Of a stretch of 64,000 nt of DNA, positions 38,237-47,473 are shown one piece after another (position 1 is the stretch's first letter; each line of letters opens with the position of its first letter). The position numbers and the translations under genes were made by a program. The DNA is from Mycobacterium persicum (GTDB taxonomy: Bacteria; Actinomycetota; Actinomycetes; Mycobacteriales; Mycobacteriaceae). The notes below the pieces were generated by a model. That model saw nothing but the letters and a program-made list of their open reading frames with translations. It was not told the origin of the DNA and did no database searches. The stretch is from positions 31,226-95,225 of the forward strand of contig NZ_MVIF01000009.1 of NCBI RefSeq assembly GCF_002086675.1, in the 5' to 3' direction.

Positions 38237-38779
38237 ATGAAGCGGCTGCTGCCGGGTGCTCCGATAGTCGCGGCGATCGCCGGGGCGCTGCTGGCCTTCG
38301 CGCCCGCCCCGCATTCGCCGGCGGCAAGCAACACGGCCAGCACGCTGTTCCCCATCGACGACACCACTCAGCTCGAGACACATACGTTTGTCAATTGCCA
38401 CCAGAACGGCAGCTGCGACTTCGTGGCGGGGGCGAATCTGCGCACACCCGACGGCCCGGCCGGATTCCCGCCTGATCTGTGGGCCCGCCAAACCACCGAG
38501 ATCCGGCCCACAAACCGGCTGACCTACCTGGACGCGCACGCCACCGGCCAGTTCGAGCGGGTGATGAAGGCGGGCGGCTCCGACGTGATCACCACCGTGT
38601 ACTTCGGTGACGGCCCGCCGGACAAGTATCAGACGACCGGCGTCATCGACTCGACCAGTTGGTCGACCGGCCAGCCGAGCACCAACGCCGGCGTCATCGT
38701 GTGCACCCACATCCAGGTGGTCTATTCCGGCGTGAACCTCACCTCGCCCAGCACCTGCGCCCAGACGAACTTTTCCTAG
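38237..38779 (+). CDS. Secreted conserved protein (Rv3572 type)
   Basis: 180 residues with a signal peptide: KR at residues 2-3, a hydrophobic core LLPGAPIVAAIAGALLAFAP and a likely cut near AAS. Three cysteines in the mature part (NCHQNGSC and a later CTH, CAQT). Position after kshB corresponds to Rv3572. No function known. It is followed by a hairpin terminator. Confidence 0.8.
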   Translation: MKRLLPGAPIVAAIAGALLAFAPAPHSPAASNTASTLFPIDDTTQLETHTFVNCHQNGSCDFVAGANLRTPDGPAGFPPDLWARQTTEIRPTNRLTYLDAHATGQFERVMKAGGSDVITTVYFGDGPPDKYQTTGVIDSTSWSTGQPSTNAGVIVCTHIQVVYSGVNLTSPSTCAQTNFS

Positions 38780-38826
38780 CGCTGCTGCGTGCCGCGTCGC
38801 CGCCCGTCCGCTGGGAGGGTCCGGCG

Positions 38827-38850
38827 CTGACCGAACGCGGTCAGGTTTTC
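38827..38850 (+). terminator. Hairpin terminator after the Rv3572-like gene
   Basis: CTGACCG-AACG-CGGTCAG forms a 7-bp stem with a 4-base loop, followed by GTTTTC. It lies 48 bp past the stop codon. Confidence 0.65.
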
Positions 38851-39147
38851 ATTCTGCGCTGAGAGCGACGAAATCGCGGTCAGCAGCGCGCTGGGCGCAG
38901 TCTGGACGCACTGGATGCAGACTCGCGCGGCAGCCGGCCCGGAACGACGGGCGTCCTACCAGCCGTTGCCCGGGGACTTATCACGGCGCCGTCTCCGGCG
39001 CACAATTCAGTAGTTCGTTCGACGGAGCTGTTGGCGGACACGTTGACGCCGAAATTGCCGCCATGGCTGTGGTATTGGAAGACATTCGACCTTTCGACAG
39101 CCGTGACGGCAATCTGGGTGGGTTACCTTCGCTTGTGACGCCCGCCG

Positions 39148-39250
39148 GGGCGTCCGCCCCGCGTCCGCCCGCATGGAGATGGACGTGGTGTCGCGAACTA
39201 TGTTGCATCACTTCACTATTGAACCACCGCCGCGCGGCGAAAAGTGTAGT
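39148..39250 (+). pseudogene. C-terminal scrap of a cytochrome P450 (plus strand)
   Basis: The plus frame reads GVRPASARMEMDVVSRTMLH, then HFTIEPPPRGEKCSP. This resembles the segment after the heme cysteine in mycobacterial P450s (GxRRCPGxxFAxMEMxxVLRTxLRxF). The heme-cysteine codons just upstream are lost or rearranged. Nothing convincing of the rest remains between 38780 and 39147. Confidence 0.55.
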
Positions 39251-39263
39251 CCCGCGGCGGGGC

Positions 39264-39520
39264 TCAGGCGCGTAGCCGGACGGGGAGGCGCTTCAGCGAG
39301 TTATTCAGGTTTCGACCGAACCCGGACGGGCTCACCACTGATCTCGAGGCGCGGAAAAGCAGCGAGCAGTTCATCAAAAAACACCCGCCCCTCGAGTCTG
39401 GCCAGGTGCGCGCCGAGACAGAAATGACCACCCATCCCGAAGGAGAGCTGCGGGTTGGGGTGGCGGTGAATGTCAAAACCTGCGGATCGCTGAAAACGGT
39501 TTCGTCCCGATTGGCGCAGG
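39264..39520 (-). pseudogene. C-terminal relic of a second cytochrome P450 (minus strand)
   Basis: Pieced from two frames the minus strand reads ANRDETVFSDPQV, then FDIHRHPNPQLSFGMGGHFC with LGAHLARLEGRVFFDELLAAF, then NLNNSLKRLPVRLRA at the stop (39264). The heme loop FGMGGHFCLG is intact. One missing T near 39475 and one slip near 39310 break the frame. The N-terminal about 320 residues are gone and replaced by a cupin fragment. Confidence 0.75.
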
Positions 39521-39524
39521 TGTG

Positions 39525-39601
39525 GAGCCATCACCGATGTCGACGAACGGCAACTCGTCGGCGCCGATGTGCACCGCCGCCGGGACATCAACCATCGTCA
39601 T
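39525..39601 (-). pseudogene. N-terminal relic of a cupin protein, fused to the P450 tail
   Basis: From ATG 39601 (GGGAGG upstream) the frame reads MTMVDVPAAVHIGADELPFV followed by DIGDGS, the start of a ChrR/2,4'-dihydroxyacetophenone-dioxygenase-type cupin. It then runs into P450 sequence in the wrong frame and stops after about 38 residues. No metal-binding cupin motif is left. Confidence 0.65.
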
Positions 39602-39629
39602 GGACAAACCTCCCGTAAGTGACGCCACG

Positions 39630-41126
39630 TCATTGCCCCTGGCCCGGCGAATAGGCGGGTTGGCCGTCGAACCGATACAAGCCCTCGGTCTTGATGACGT
39701 CGAATCCGGCGCGATACAGGTGGTGCAGCAATTGCAGTATGTGGCTGGGTGCGGCCGCTCCGGGGAAGGGAGACTGAAACCGCGCCCGCCAGTGATCCGT
39801 GCAAAAAGTCTCGGGGAATCCGTCCGGCCACACCTTCACACCACGGTTGGTGATCATCTGCAGTCGCAGCCAGCCGTCGCCGGCGGCCGAGACCAACGCG
39901 GCGGCCAGGCCGTCCGGGCGAGCATGCGATGCGTGCAGGAACACATCGACGCCGTCGAGGGTCTTCTTCGCCCGTACCGCCGGGCGCGGAGCAGCGGCCG
40001 ACCGGCGTTCGACGACGGGGTAGTCAACAGCCGCGAGCCGCTGCGGGCGGTGGCCGAGATGAGCGATCACCGCCTTGGCGAAGTCGCGGGTTCCCAACGC
40101 CGCCCGTCCTGGCCCTGCGATGTCATAGGTCGCGGCCCCCGTCTCGAGGGCCGTCAGCCAGGCGTTGTGGACCGTTGCAGCCACGTCGCCCTGACCGATG
40201 TGCACCAACATCATCACCGCTCCGAGCAAGAGGCCTGACGGATTTGCGACGTCTTGACCGGCTCGACGCGGCGCCGACCCGTGAATGGCTTCGAACATGG
40301 CGACGTCATCGCCGATATTCGCCGATCCCGCCATACCCACCGAACCGGCGATCTGGGCGGCGACATCCGAGAGGATGTCGCCGTACAGGTTAGGCATCAC
40401 CACCACGTCGAAGTTTTCCGGAGTGTCGGTCAGCTTCGCGGCGCCAATGTCGACGATCCAGTGCTCGGCCGCGATGTCGGGGTAGTCGCCGGCCACTTCG
40501 TCGAATACCCGGTGGAACAGTCCGTCGGTCAGCTTCATGATGTTGTCCTTGGTGAAGCAGGTGACCTTGGACCGGCCATGCCGGCGGGCATATTCGAAGG
40601 CGTAGCGGCAAATTCGCTCGCAACCGGGCCGGCTGATGAGCTTGAGACATTGGGTGACTTCGTCGGTCTGGCGGTGCTCGATGCCGCCGTAGAGATCCTC
40701 TTCGTTCTCCCGGACGACCACCACATCCATGCCGGGGTGGCGGGTCGGCACAAACGGCGCGTAGGCCACGCAGGGACGCACGTTGGCATAAAGGCCCAGA
40801 GTCTTACGTACGGTAACGTTCAACGACTTGAATCCCCCGCCCTGAGGCGTGGTGATCGGAGCCTTCAGGAACACCCGGGTACGTCGCAGTGATTCCCAAG
40901 CCGCCGGCTCGATGCCGGAGTTCTGACCGCGCAGGTAGGCCGCCTCACCGATCTGCACCTCTTCGATGGCTAACCGGGCGCCGGCTTCGGAAAGTACATC
41001 CAATGTCGCCCGCATGATCTCGGGTCCGATGCCGTCGCCGTGGGCGACCGTGACCGGCGCCGCGTTCGGTGTGGCCGGCGCGCTTACCGGCTCGGACAGG
41101 TCAGATACGCGGCATTCAGTGGTCAT
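39630..41126 (-). CDS. Isocitrate/isopropylmalate-dehydrogenase family enzyme, Thermus-type NADP-isocitrate dehydrogenase
   Basis: 498 residues from ATG 41126. HGDGIGPEIMRATLDVL, the substrate-binding SLNVTVRKTLGLYANVRP, the YGGIEH region and NLYGDILSDVAAQIAGSVGM are IDH/IMDH motifs. The C-terminal about 140 residues (after the HLGHRP region) form an extra domain as in the roughly 496-residue Thermus/Rickettsia isocitrate dehydrogenases. This differs in type from the M. tuberculosis Icd1 (about 409 residues) and monomeric Icd2. Divergent from a tetR gene. Confidence 0.82.
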   Translation of the reverse strand: MTTECRVSDLSEPVSAPATPNAAPVTVAHGDGIGPEIMRATLDVLSEAGARLAIEEVQIGEAAYLRGQNSGIEPAAWESLRRTRVFLKAPITTPQGGGFKSLNVTVRKTLGLYANVRPCVAYAPFVPTRHPGMDVVVVRENEEDLYGGIEHRQTDEVTQCLKLISRPGCERICRYAFEYARRHGRSKVTCFTKDNIMKLTDGLFHRVFDEVAGDYPDIAAEHWIVDIGAAKLTDTPENFDVVVMPNLYGDILSDVAAQIAGSVGMAGSANIGDDVAMFEAIHGSAPRRAGQDVANPSGLLLGAVMMLVHIGQGDVAATVHNAWLTALETGAATYDIAGPGRAALGTRDFAKAVIAHLGHRPQRLAAVDYPVVERRSAAAPRPAVRAKKTLDGVDVFLHASHARPDGLAAALVSAAGDGWLRLQMITNRGVKVWPDGFPETFCTDHWRARFQSPFPGAAAPSHILQLLHHLYRAGFDVIKTEGLYRFDGQPAYSPGQGQ

Positions 41127-41247
41127 GGTTGCGGTGCTCCCGACTCGGTGGAGTAATACGAAAACAATAACCGGTAATCTAAAACGTGTAATCGCTTTCA
41201 TAGAAAGTCCACAACTGGGCTGCGAGAACCAGAATCCCGCCTACTAA

Positions 41248-41262
41248 TTGAGCTGAACTCAA
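41248..41262. promoter_or_regulatory. Inverted repeat before the TetR gene
   Basis: TTGAGCTGAACTCAA: 5-bp arms TTGAG/CTCAA around CTGAA. It ends 3 bases before the ATG of the TetR-family gene at 41266, in the 139-bp gap to the divergent isocitrate dehydrogenase gene. A likely autoregulatory operator. Confidence 0.6.
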
Positions 41263-41265
41263 CTT

Positions 41266-41913
41266 ATGCTGGGCCCCATGCCGGTAGGCACGACACCGAG
41301 GGCGTCGGCGACACAGCAGGCATTGCTGGACGCCGCGGTCGCAGAGTGGGCGGAAACCGGCGAGCTAGAGGTTGCCGCCGTCGCGCGCCGGGCGGGAGTC
41401 AGTGCCGGTCTGCCGTACCGGTATTTCGGCACCCGGTCCGGATTGCTGATCGCGCTGGTTCAAGATTTCTATCAACGACTCGGCGCCGCCGTCACGCTCC
41501 GCAACTATGACGCGCCGACGTGGGCGGGACGTGAGCGCCGGCGCATTCGTGACTGGTTGGCGTTTCTCTACGCCGAACCGTTGGCGCCGCTGATGTTGGG
41601 CGGGCCGCTGGGCGACGGCGCGGTTGTCGCCGAGAACGCACGCTTATTGCAGGAGCTGGCCGACGTCGCCGCGCACAACATCATGCACGCTCAGCGCCTC
41701 GGTGAGCTGCCGGCCGACCGGGACCCGCACCTGCTGGCCGTCGCGACGTTGTCCGGTGTCCATGCCATGGGCACCGTCGCCCTGAGCCGATCGCCTCGCC
41801 CGCCCGCCGACGAGGTTGCCGAACAGGTGTGGGTGTTTGTGGCCGGCGCTGTCGGCCTTGCCATCGAAGGGATCTGGGAACATGACCGCGAAGAGCGACA
41901 TGTCAACGCTTGA
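41266..41913 (+). CDS. TetR-family transcriptional regulator
   Basis: 215 residues from ATG 41266; ATG 41278 is an alternative start. The DNA-binding part is ALLDAAVAEWAETGELEVAA and VARRAGVSAGLPYRYFGTRS, near residues 19-60. The ligand domain is not recognisable. It overlaps the dioxygenase gene that follows by 32 bases, implying joint expression. A palindrome just upstream suggests autoregulation, perhaps also of the divergent isocitrate dehydrogenase gene. Confidence 0.85.
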   Translation: MLGPMPVGTTPRASATQQALLDAAVAEWAETGELEVAAVARRAGVSAGLPYRYFGTRSGLLIALVQDFYQRLGAAVTLRNYDAPTWAGRERRRIRDWLAFLYAEPLAPLMLGGPLGDGAVVAENARLLQELADVAAHNIMHAQRLGELPADRDPHLLAVATLSGVHAMGTVALSRSPRPPADEVAEQVWVFVAGAVGLAIEGIWEHDREERHVNA

Positions 41914-42805
41914 CGACCTGACTGGCGACCTTGCCGGACGCTACCGCTGGACGCCGAGCGCCGGCGCCTCGGTGGAAAGCGATTTGGTTGACGCCGACTT
42001 GGCAGCGCTGGCCCGCGACGGCTTCGTAATATGGGAAAACCTATTGAGCGACAACGAATGTCGAAAAATCCGCGACGCGCTGGCCCCGATGCTCAGCTAC
42101 CACGGGCGCAACTCGTTTGAGGGACACCGTACGCAGCGGCTATACAGCGTCCTGTCCAAGACCCGAGCATGCGACCGGCTGGTGGATCATCCCCGACCCC
42201 TGGCCGTTCTCGACCGGCTGTTGATGCCCAATTACCTGCTCTCTGCGCTGCAGGTCATCAACATTGAGCCGGGCGAATCCAGCCAGCTGTTGCACTTCGA
42301 CGATGCCTTTTACCCAATCCCCCGGCCCCGGCCCGCGCTGGGAGCGGCCACCATCTGGGCCATCGACGATTTCACCGCGGCCAACGGCGCCACCGTGGTG
42401 ATTCCCGCCAGCCATCGCTGGGACGACCGCCGGCCTACTCCCACCGATATCCGCAAGTCCGTCATCATGCCGGCCGGCTCGTGCATCTTCTTCCTGGGAA
42501 CCCTCTGGCACGGCGGCGGGGCGAACAACAGCGAGGCCGCCCGCTTGGCAGTGACCGCACAATACTGCCAACCCTGGCTGCGACCACTCGAAGCCTTCAC
42601 GCTGTCGGTGCCGACCGACATTGCCAAAGTGGTCTCCGCGGATATCCAACGCATGCTTGGCTACAGCATCCATCCCCCATTTGTCGGGGCCGTCGACGGC
42701 CAGCATCCGCTTCGGTTGCTCGAGCAGCCCGCCGGTGCGCAGCGGCAGTCTCTGATCAGCCCGCCGGCTAAGACTCCGAATTCGACTCCTCATCGCGGAA
42801 ATTGA
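41882..42805 (+). CDS. Phytanoyl-CoA dioxygenase (PhyH) family Fe(II)/2-oxoglutarate oxygenase
   Basis: 307 residues from ATG 41882 (AAGGGATCTGGGAAC upstream; ATG 41900 also possible). The iron triad is visible: HxD in LLHFDDAFYP and the distal His in LWHGGGANNS, with Arg of AARLAVTAQY for 2-oxoglutarate. PhyH proteins hydroxylate acyl-CoAs or small molecules; the substrate is unknown. Probably under the TetR regulator encoded immediately before and overlapping it. Confidence 0.82.
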   Translation: MTAKSDMSTLDDLTGDLAGRYRWTPSAGASVESDLVDADLAALARDGFVIWENLLSDNECRKIRDALAPMLSYHGRNSFEGHRTQRLYSVLSKTRACDRLVDHPRPLAVLDRLLMPNYLLSALQVINIEPGESSQLLHFDDAFYPIPRPRPALGAATIWAIDDFTAANGATVVIPASHRWDDRRPTPTDIRKSVIMPAGSCIFFLGTLWHGGGANNSEAARLAVTAQYCQPWLRPLEAFTLSVPTDIAKVVSADIQRMLGYSIHPPFVGAVDGQHPLRLLEQPAGAQRQSLISPPAKTPNSTPHRGN

Positions 42806-42958
42806 TTGGCCAGGAAGCGATCCCACATCCGATCGGTCATCAAGCCCGGGTGCCGATGAGCGGTTTGCGCCCCCGTAAGCGAAGTTGTGGGTTGCACTGG
42901 GTGGCCGGCAAACAGCTACCGTGGCCCCATTCGGGAGATATCCGAGACGGGAGATTCG

Positions 42959-44782
42959 ATGCCCTACGTCAGATCCGCCGTGCGCAGCAAGCAGGCAGTG
43001 GCTGCCGCGCGCGTCGTGCTGATGCGTGACGGGGTCGGCGGCACCACGATGCGCGCTGTGGCGGACGAAGCCGGCATACCGCTGGGGACGCTGCAATACG
43101 TCTTCCCGAGCAAGCAAGGCCTGCTGCGCGCGGTCATCGAGGATGTCGTGGAGGAGATTGCCGACCTGCTGAAGAGTTCAGCCGAGCTCGAGGCCGGGCT
43201 GGAACACGCGATCGGGTGCGGGTTGCGCAATTTCTGGGAAAAGCTGGTCGTCGACCACCGCGATCTGCAACTCGTTCAGTACGAACTCGTCACCCACGCG
43301 CTGCGTACGCCCGGCTTGGAGGCGCTGCCGCGCTGGCAATACGAGAGGTACACCGAGATCGTGGCGCAGTGGTGCCAGGAGGCAGCGACACGGGCCGGGG
43401 AGACATCCGCGCTTCCCTTCGATCGGCTCGCTCGAGTGCTGGTGGCCAGCATCGATGGGCTGATCCTGCAGCACATCGCCAACCCGGACGTCAGGCGCTC
43501 CGCGCAGGACCTCGAGGCCCGTGATCGGGTCGCGGGCCGCAACTTTGGCGGGTTTCTGAGCAACGGCGTGCAGGTCGAGATGGGCGGCCAGTGGGTGGGG
43601 CCGAGCCAGCACGCGGTACTCGAGCTGATCGACGAGCTCGGACTGGAGACGTTCCCTACCTACGACACCGGCGACGCGATCTCGTGCTACGACGGACAGG
43701 TGGTCCGGTACTCCGACGCGACGTTCGGCCTCCCGCCCGACAGCCTGGCCGAGGTCGGTCGCCTGTTGGGGGTTATCGAGACGCTCGCGGGCTCGATACC
43801 CACCTCGGCGCCCTGGCGAGCGGACGACGCGGCGGAGCTGGACCGACAGAATTTCGACACCTGGCTTGCCGCGAATACGACTGACACCGTGGCACTTCGG
43901 TTCTTCCGGCTGATCGTGCCGACGCTGTTCTCCGCGGAAACACCCGAGCTTTCGTTTCTGCACTTTCTGTTCTACATCCGCTCGGGCAACAATTTGGCGA
44001 CCATGCTCGCCGTCACCGGAGGCGCACAGGAGAGCCGCGTCGTGGGCGGGACGCACCGGATCTCCGAGCGGATGGCCGAGGATCTTGCTGATCGGGTCCA
44101 GCTTGGGGCGGTGGTACGCACGATCACCCAGGACGGGCAGGGTGTCATCGTCTGCTACGAGGACGCCGACGCCGGCCAGACGGGCAAGATCAGGGCCGGC
44201 CACGTGGTGGCCGCGATCCCGCCTACGCTGGCGGGCCGGATCCGCTACTTGCCGCCCCTGCCCGCCGTGCGCGACGGCCTCACCCAACAATTCCCGGCGG
44301 GGTCGGTGATCAAGTTCCAGGTCGGCTATGAGACCCCATTTTGGCGCGAGGCCGGTCTCAGCGGCTTTGTGACCAGCCTGGACGACGCGTTCAACGTCGT
44401 CCTGGACAACTCTCCTCCCGACGCCGCCTGCGGTGTGCTGGTCGGCTTCTTGGAGGGCGCCCACGCCCGCGAAGCGGCGGAGCTGCCGACCGAGCAGCGC
44501 CACCAGCTCGTGATCGATTCGCTGGTGAAGTATTTCGGGCCGCAAGCCGCTGAGCCGTTCGACATCGTCGAACAAGACTGGGCTGCTGAGGAATTCACGC
44601 GTGGCTGCTACGGTGGCCGGCTCGGCGCCGGCGCGCTGACTCAGTATGGCAAGGCGCTGGCCGCGCCGGTCGGCCGCATCCACTGGGCCGGAGCGGAGAC
44701 GGCCCAGGTGTGGAGTGGCTACATGGATGGCGCGATTACCTCGGGTCGCCGCGCCGCCGAGGAGATCCTCGCCGCGGTTTGA
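42959..44782 (+). CDS. Chimeric gene: TetR regulator fused in frame to an amine oxidase lacking its FAD GxGxxG
   Basis: 607 residues from ATG 42959 (CGGGAG upstream). Residues 1 to about 184 are a TetR protein (TTMRAVADEAGIPLGTLQYV, FPSKQGLL). From about residue 185 the sequence is a flavin monoamine oxidase: EARDRVAGRNF, GVQVEMGGQWVGPSQH, and C-terminal GRIHWAGAETAQVWSGYMDG. The normal oxidase N-terminus with its dinucleotide-binding GxGxxG and first about 35 residues is absent. The join is inside CTCGAGGCCCGTGATCGGGT (43511-43530), where both parents would encode LEARDR. This looks like a deletion between two neighbouring genes. A functional oxidase is unlikely; the DNA-binding half may still fold. 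Confidence 0.85.
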   Translation: MPYVRSAVRSKQAVAAARVVLMRDGVGGTTMRAVADEAGIPLGTLQYVFPSKQGLLRAVIEDVVEEIADLLKSSAELEAGLEHAIGCGLRNFWEKLVVDHRDLQLVQYELVTHALRTPGLEALPRWQYERYTEIVAQWCQEAATRAGETSALPFDRLARVLVASIDGLILQHIANPDVRRSAQDLEARDRVAGRNFGGFLSNGVQVEMGGQWVGPSQHAVLELIDELGLETFPTYDTGDAISCYDGQVVRYSDATFGLPPDSLAEVGRLLGVIETLAGSIPTSAPWRADDAAELDRQNFDTWLAANTTDTVALRFFRLIVPTLFSAETPELSFLHFLFYIRSGNNLATMLAVTGGAQESRVVGGTHRISERMAEDLADRVQLGAVVRTITQDGQGVIVCYEDADAGQTGKIRAGHVVAAIPPTLAGRIRYLPPLPAVRDGLTQQFPAGSVIKFQVGYETPFWREAGLSGFVTSLDDAFNVVLDNSPPDAACGVLVGFLEGAHAREAAELPTEQRHQLVIDSLVKYFGPQAAEPFDIVEQDWAAEEFTRGCYGGRLGAGALTQYGKALAAPVGRIHWAGAETAQVWSGYMDGAITSGRRAAEEILAAV

Positions 44783-44853
44783 GAGTGCGCTTACTCCACC
44801 GACCGCAGGCGGCTGGATCACCGATGCACTCAACGAAATTGGACGATGATGCC

Positions 44854-44900
44854 GGATCCCGGCCAGGAAACGAGATAGTCGAGTTCCTGGCCGGGGATCC
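44854..44900. terminator. Long hairpin between convergent genes
   Basis: GGATCCCGGCCAGGAA pairs with TTCCTGGCCGGGGATCC across a 13-base loop (one bulged base). It sits between the chimeric oxidase stop and the mpt70 stop. It has no T-tract, but its position suits termination from both sides. Confidence 0.55.
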
Positions 44901-44934
44901 GATCAGCAGTGCTGGGTGGCTCGCCGCGGCGCAA

Positions 44935-45510
44935 CTATGCCGGTGGCATCAACACGGTGTCGATCAGGTACACCGTCGCGTTGGCGGTGGGTACCCCGCC
45001 GCAGACCACGCCGGCGTTGTTCACGCTCAGGCCGTTGCCCTGGCCGTTGACCATGACGTTGGCTCCCTGCAGCGTCTTGTGCTGGCCGACCACCCTGGCC
45101 GGGCTCAGCTGACCTTGCACCACGTGGTAGGTCAGGATGCGGCTCAACAGGTTTGAATCGGTCTTGAGCTGGTCGATCGTCGACGCCGGCAGCTTGCCGA
45201 ACGCGGCATCGGTCGGCGCGAACACGGTGTACTGCCCATTGTTGAGCGTGTCGACCAAGTTCACCTGAGGGTTGAGCTTGCCGGATACCGCCGACGTCAG
45301 TGTAGTGAGCATCGGATTGTTAGAGGCCGCCACCGCCACCGGAACCTGCGACATGCCCTCCACCGATGCCGGGCCGCTGGGGTTGGCGGCCGCGTAATCC
45401 GCACATCCCGGCCCGACCAAATCGGCCGCGGCGGCACTTGGCGAGGTGGCTACCGCCAGACCCACGACGGCCGCTGCCACCAAACCTGTTGCTGCAATTG
45501 AACTTTTCAT
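44935..45510 (-). CDS. mpt70: MPT70, secreted fasciclin-domain protein
   Basis: 191 residues. Signal peptide [20 protein letters not shown], cleaved near AAA-DLVG. One fasciclin (FAS1) domain: [44 protein letters not shown], ending [14 protein letters not shown]. Two cysteines (GCADY and VVCGG) likely form a disulfide. A SigK-type promoter lies 77-98 bp upstream. Order mpt83-dipZ-mpt70 is the same as Rv2873-Rv2874-Rv2875. Confidence 0.93.
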   Translation of the reverse strand: MKSSIAATGLVAAAVVGLAVATSPSAAAADLVGPGCADYAAANPSGPASVEGMSQVPVAVAASNNPMLTTLTSAVSGKLNPQVNLVDTLNNGQYTVFAPTDAAFGKLPASTIDQLKTDSNLLSRILTYHVVQGQLSPARVVGQHKTLQGANVMVNGQGNGLSVNNAGVVCGGVPTANATVYLIDTVLMPPA

Positions 45511-45581
45511 CGCTAATCGGCTCCTTCAGTATTGTCGACGACAACGTTGTCGTGCCGTCTCATTCATGCCGGACATTGGTG

Positions 45582-45608
45582 ATTCGGAGCCGCACCGGAT
45601 TTGGATTG
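45582..45608 (-). promoter_or_regulatory. SigK-like promoter of mpt70
   Basis: On the minus strand CAATCC (45608-45603), 15 bp, then CCGAAT (45587-45582). This fits the SigK pattern CCATCC-N-CCGAAT, known to drive mpt70/mpt83 in M. tuberculosis. Confidence 0.75.
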
Positions 45609-45622
45609 GCGATCACCGAAAA

Positions 45623-47374
45623 TCAGCCATAGGTGAAGGAGTACACCTGCAACCCCTTGGTGGGACGCACCTCCAAGGTGTCGCTCTGGACCCGGTCGCC
45701 GCCGACGATCTGGTGCGACGTCGGCGGTCCACTGATCGGCACCGTGGTGGTCTGGCCGTTCCGGGTCACGGTGAGGGTTCCGCTTCCGCCGACGACGACG
45801 TAGACGTTCCTGGCGTGGTAGTTGAGTTTGATGCTCGACTCGTCGCTTTCGGCCGTCGCGCCTTGGTAGTCCAGGGACCATGGCCCGCGCAGCGCGAAAC
45901 TGTCGGCGGCCAGGGTTGGCGGATAGTCGAATGTCGCCGAGCCTTCGTCGTACTGACCGCCGCCGTAGTTGACCACCTTGCCGACCCCGAAGTAGGTCTC
46001 GGGAGTGGTTTGTTGCCGCGGGGTGAGATCGGTCGCGTCCACCGGCGCCGGGAGTTTGACCCCGGGGTTGGCATTGACAAGCAACTGCCTGATCAGGTTC
46101 TCGGTGACGTCGTAGTCGCCTTCGCCGAACTTGATGTGTCGCACAGTGCCGGTGGCGTCGATCAGATACTCCGCGGGCCAGTACCGGTTGCGGTAATTGG
46201 TCCAGGTGGAGTAGTTGTTGTCCAGCGCAACCGGGTATTTGATGTCCAGCTCGGCGGCGCCCTTGGCGACGTTGCCGGGCACCTTCTCGAACGCGTACTC
46301 CGGTGTGTGGACTCCGATGACCTCGAAACCCTGGTCCCGGTAGGCGTTGTACCAGCCGACGACGTGTGGGATGGCCCGCTGGCAATTGATGCAGGAGTAG
46401 GCCCAGAAGTCGACCAGGACCACCTTGCCGCGCAGCGATCGCAGGTCGAGCGGTTGGCCGCCGGGCGTGTTCAGCCAACCGACAATGCCCTTGAGATCTG
46501 GTGCCGCGCCGCAATTTTCAAGTTCATTGCCGCCGTTGCTGCAATTCGACAGCTGCGCGTTCTGGTCGTTGACGATGCCGCCGAGGTTGAGCTTTTCCCG
46601 GATCTGCCGATCACTGCCCAGTCTGTCCTGCAGCGAGCTGGTGTAGTCGGGAATGGCCCGCTGCAGCACCGCGGGCAGGTTGAACACCAGCGCCACCGCA
46701 AGCAGAATCGTCACAATGCCTGCGGTAGCCCGGATTTCCCGCTGCCGACGCCGAAAAGCGCTCACCCGCTCGGCCACCCGCTGGCCGGCCAACGCGAAGA
46801 ACAACAACGGCAGCGCCGCGCCGGACGCGAAAGACAGCGTGAGAACGACGGTGCCCACCCCGATTTGCGCCGTCGCCCCGGCCACCACAATCGCGGCCAG
46901 CACGGGCCCCGCGCATGGGACGTAGAGCACACCCAGCGCCAGGCCCAGGCCGAACCCGTTGCGGCGGTTGCCGACCTGCTTTTGCGGGATCCGGGAGAAC
47001 GGCCGTTGCAGCAGCTGCTCGAATGCGGGAAACATCAGGCCCAGCCCGATCGCCACCAATGCGACCAGCGCGATCCAGCGAATCGCGTCCTGCGGCAGAT
47101 GCAGCAGCGACAGCAATGCCGAGCCGGTCAAAGTGACCACACTGAAACTGAACACCAAGCCGCCGATCACCCGGTAGGGGCGCAACGTCTCCGAAAGCCC
47201 GCGTCGCGGCTTCGTCGCCACAGCGACGTCGCCGTCAGACGCGTTGCGCGCAGCCAACTCTGGGCCGCCTTGCTGTGCGCCGGCGAAGAAGATCACCGGT
47301 AGCACCGGGAGAATGCACGGTGATATGCCGGTGATGAGGCCCCCGACAAAGCCAATCAGCGCAAGTGTCAACAT
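45623..47374 (-). CDS. dipZ: DipZ, CcdA-type membrane protein with extracytoplasmic thioredoxin and C-terminal domains
   Basis: 583 residues from ATG 47374. The N-terminal DsbD/CcdA part has membrane helices with [17 protein letters not shown] and [13 protein letters not shown]. The thioredoxin-like domain carries [20 protein letters not shown] (CxxC). A C-terminal beta-rich domain ([20 protein letters not shown]) follows. DipZ transfers electrons to exported thiols, plausibly linked to MPT70/MPT83 or other secreted proteins. It has its own SigK-like promoter behind the mpt83 terminator. Confidence 0.92.
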   Translation of the reverse strand: MLTLALIGFVGGLITGISPCILPVLPVIFFAGAQQGGPELAARNASDGDVAVATKPRRGLSETLRPYRVIGGLVFSFSVVTLTGSALLSLLHLPQDAIRWIALVALVAIGLGLMFPAFEQLLQRPFSRIPQKQVGNRRNGFGLGLALGVLYVPCAGPVLAAIVVAGATAQIGVGTVVLTLSFASGAALPLLFFALAGQRVAERVSAFRRRQREIRATAGIVTILLAVALVFNLPAVLQRAIPDYTSSLQDRLGSDRQIREKLNLGGIVNDQNAQLSNCSNGGNELENCGAAPDLKGIVGWLNTPGGQPLDLRSLRGKVVLVDFWAYSCINCQRAIPHVVGWYNAYRDQGFEVIGVHTPEYAFEKVPGNVAKGAAELDIKYPVALDNNYSTWTNYRNRYWPAEYLIDATGTVRHIKFGEGDYDVTENLIRQLLVNANPGVKLPAPVDATDLTPRQQTTPETYFGVGKVVNYGGGQYDEGSATFDYPPTLAADSFALRGPWSLDYQGATAESDESSIKLNYHARNVYVVVGGSGTLTVTRNGQTTTVPISGPPTSHQIVGGDRVQSDTLEVRPTKGLQVYSFTYG

Positions 47375-47381
47375 GTTTGGT

Positions 47382-47408
47382 ATTCGACGCCGAACCACGA
47401 TTGGATTG
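47382..47408 (-). promoter_or_regulatory. SigK-like promoter of dipZ
   Basis: On the minus strand CAATCC (47408-47403), 15 bp, TCGAAT (47387-47382). It ends only 8 bp before the ATG at 47374, so the dipZ mRNA would be nearly leaderless. Confidence 0.65.
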
Positions 47409-47425
47409 GTGCAAAGGGGCACAAC

Positions 47426-47455
47426 AAAACAGCCCGGCCGGGGCCGGGCTGTTTT
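47426..47455. terminator. Bidirectional intrinsic terminator between mpt83 and dipZ
   Basis: AAAACAGCCCGGCC-GG-GGCCGGGCTGTTTT is a 14-bp perfect stem with A and T runs on its two sides. It lies 19 bp after the mpt83 stop. Confidence 0.9.
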
Positions 47456-47473
47456 GGGTAGAGCTGGCAAAGC

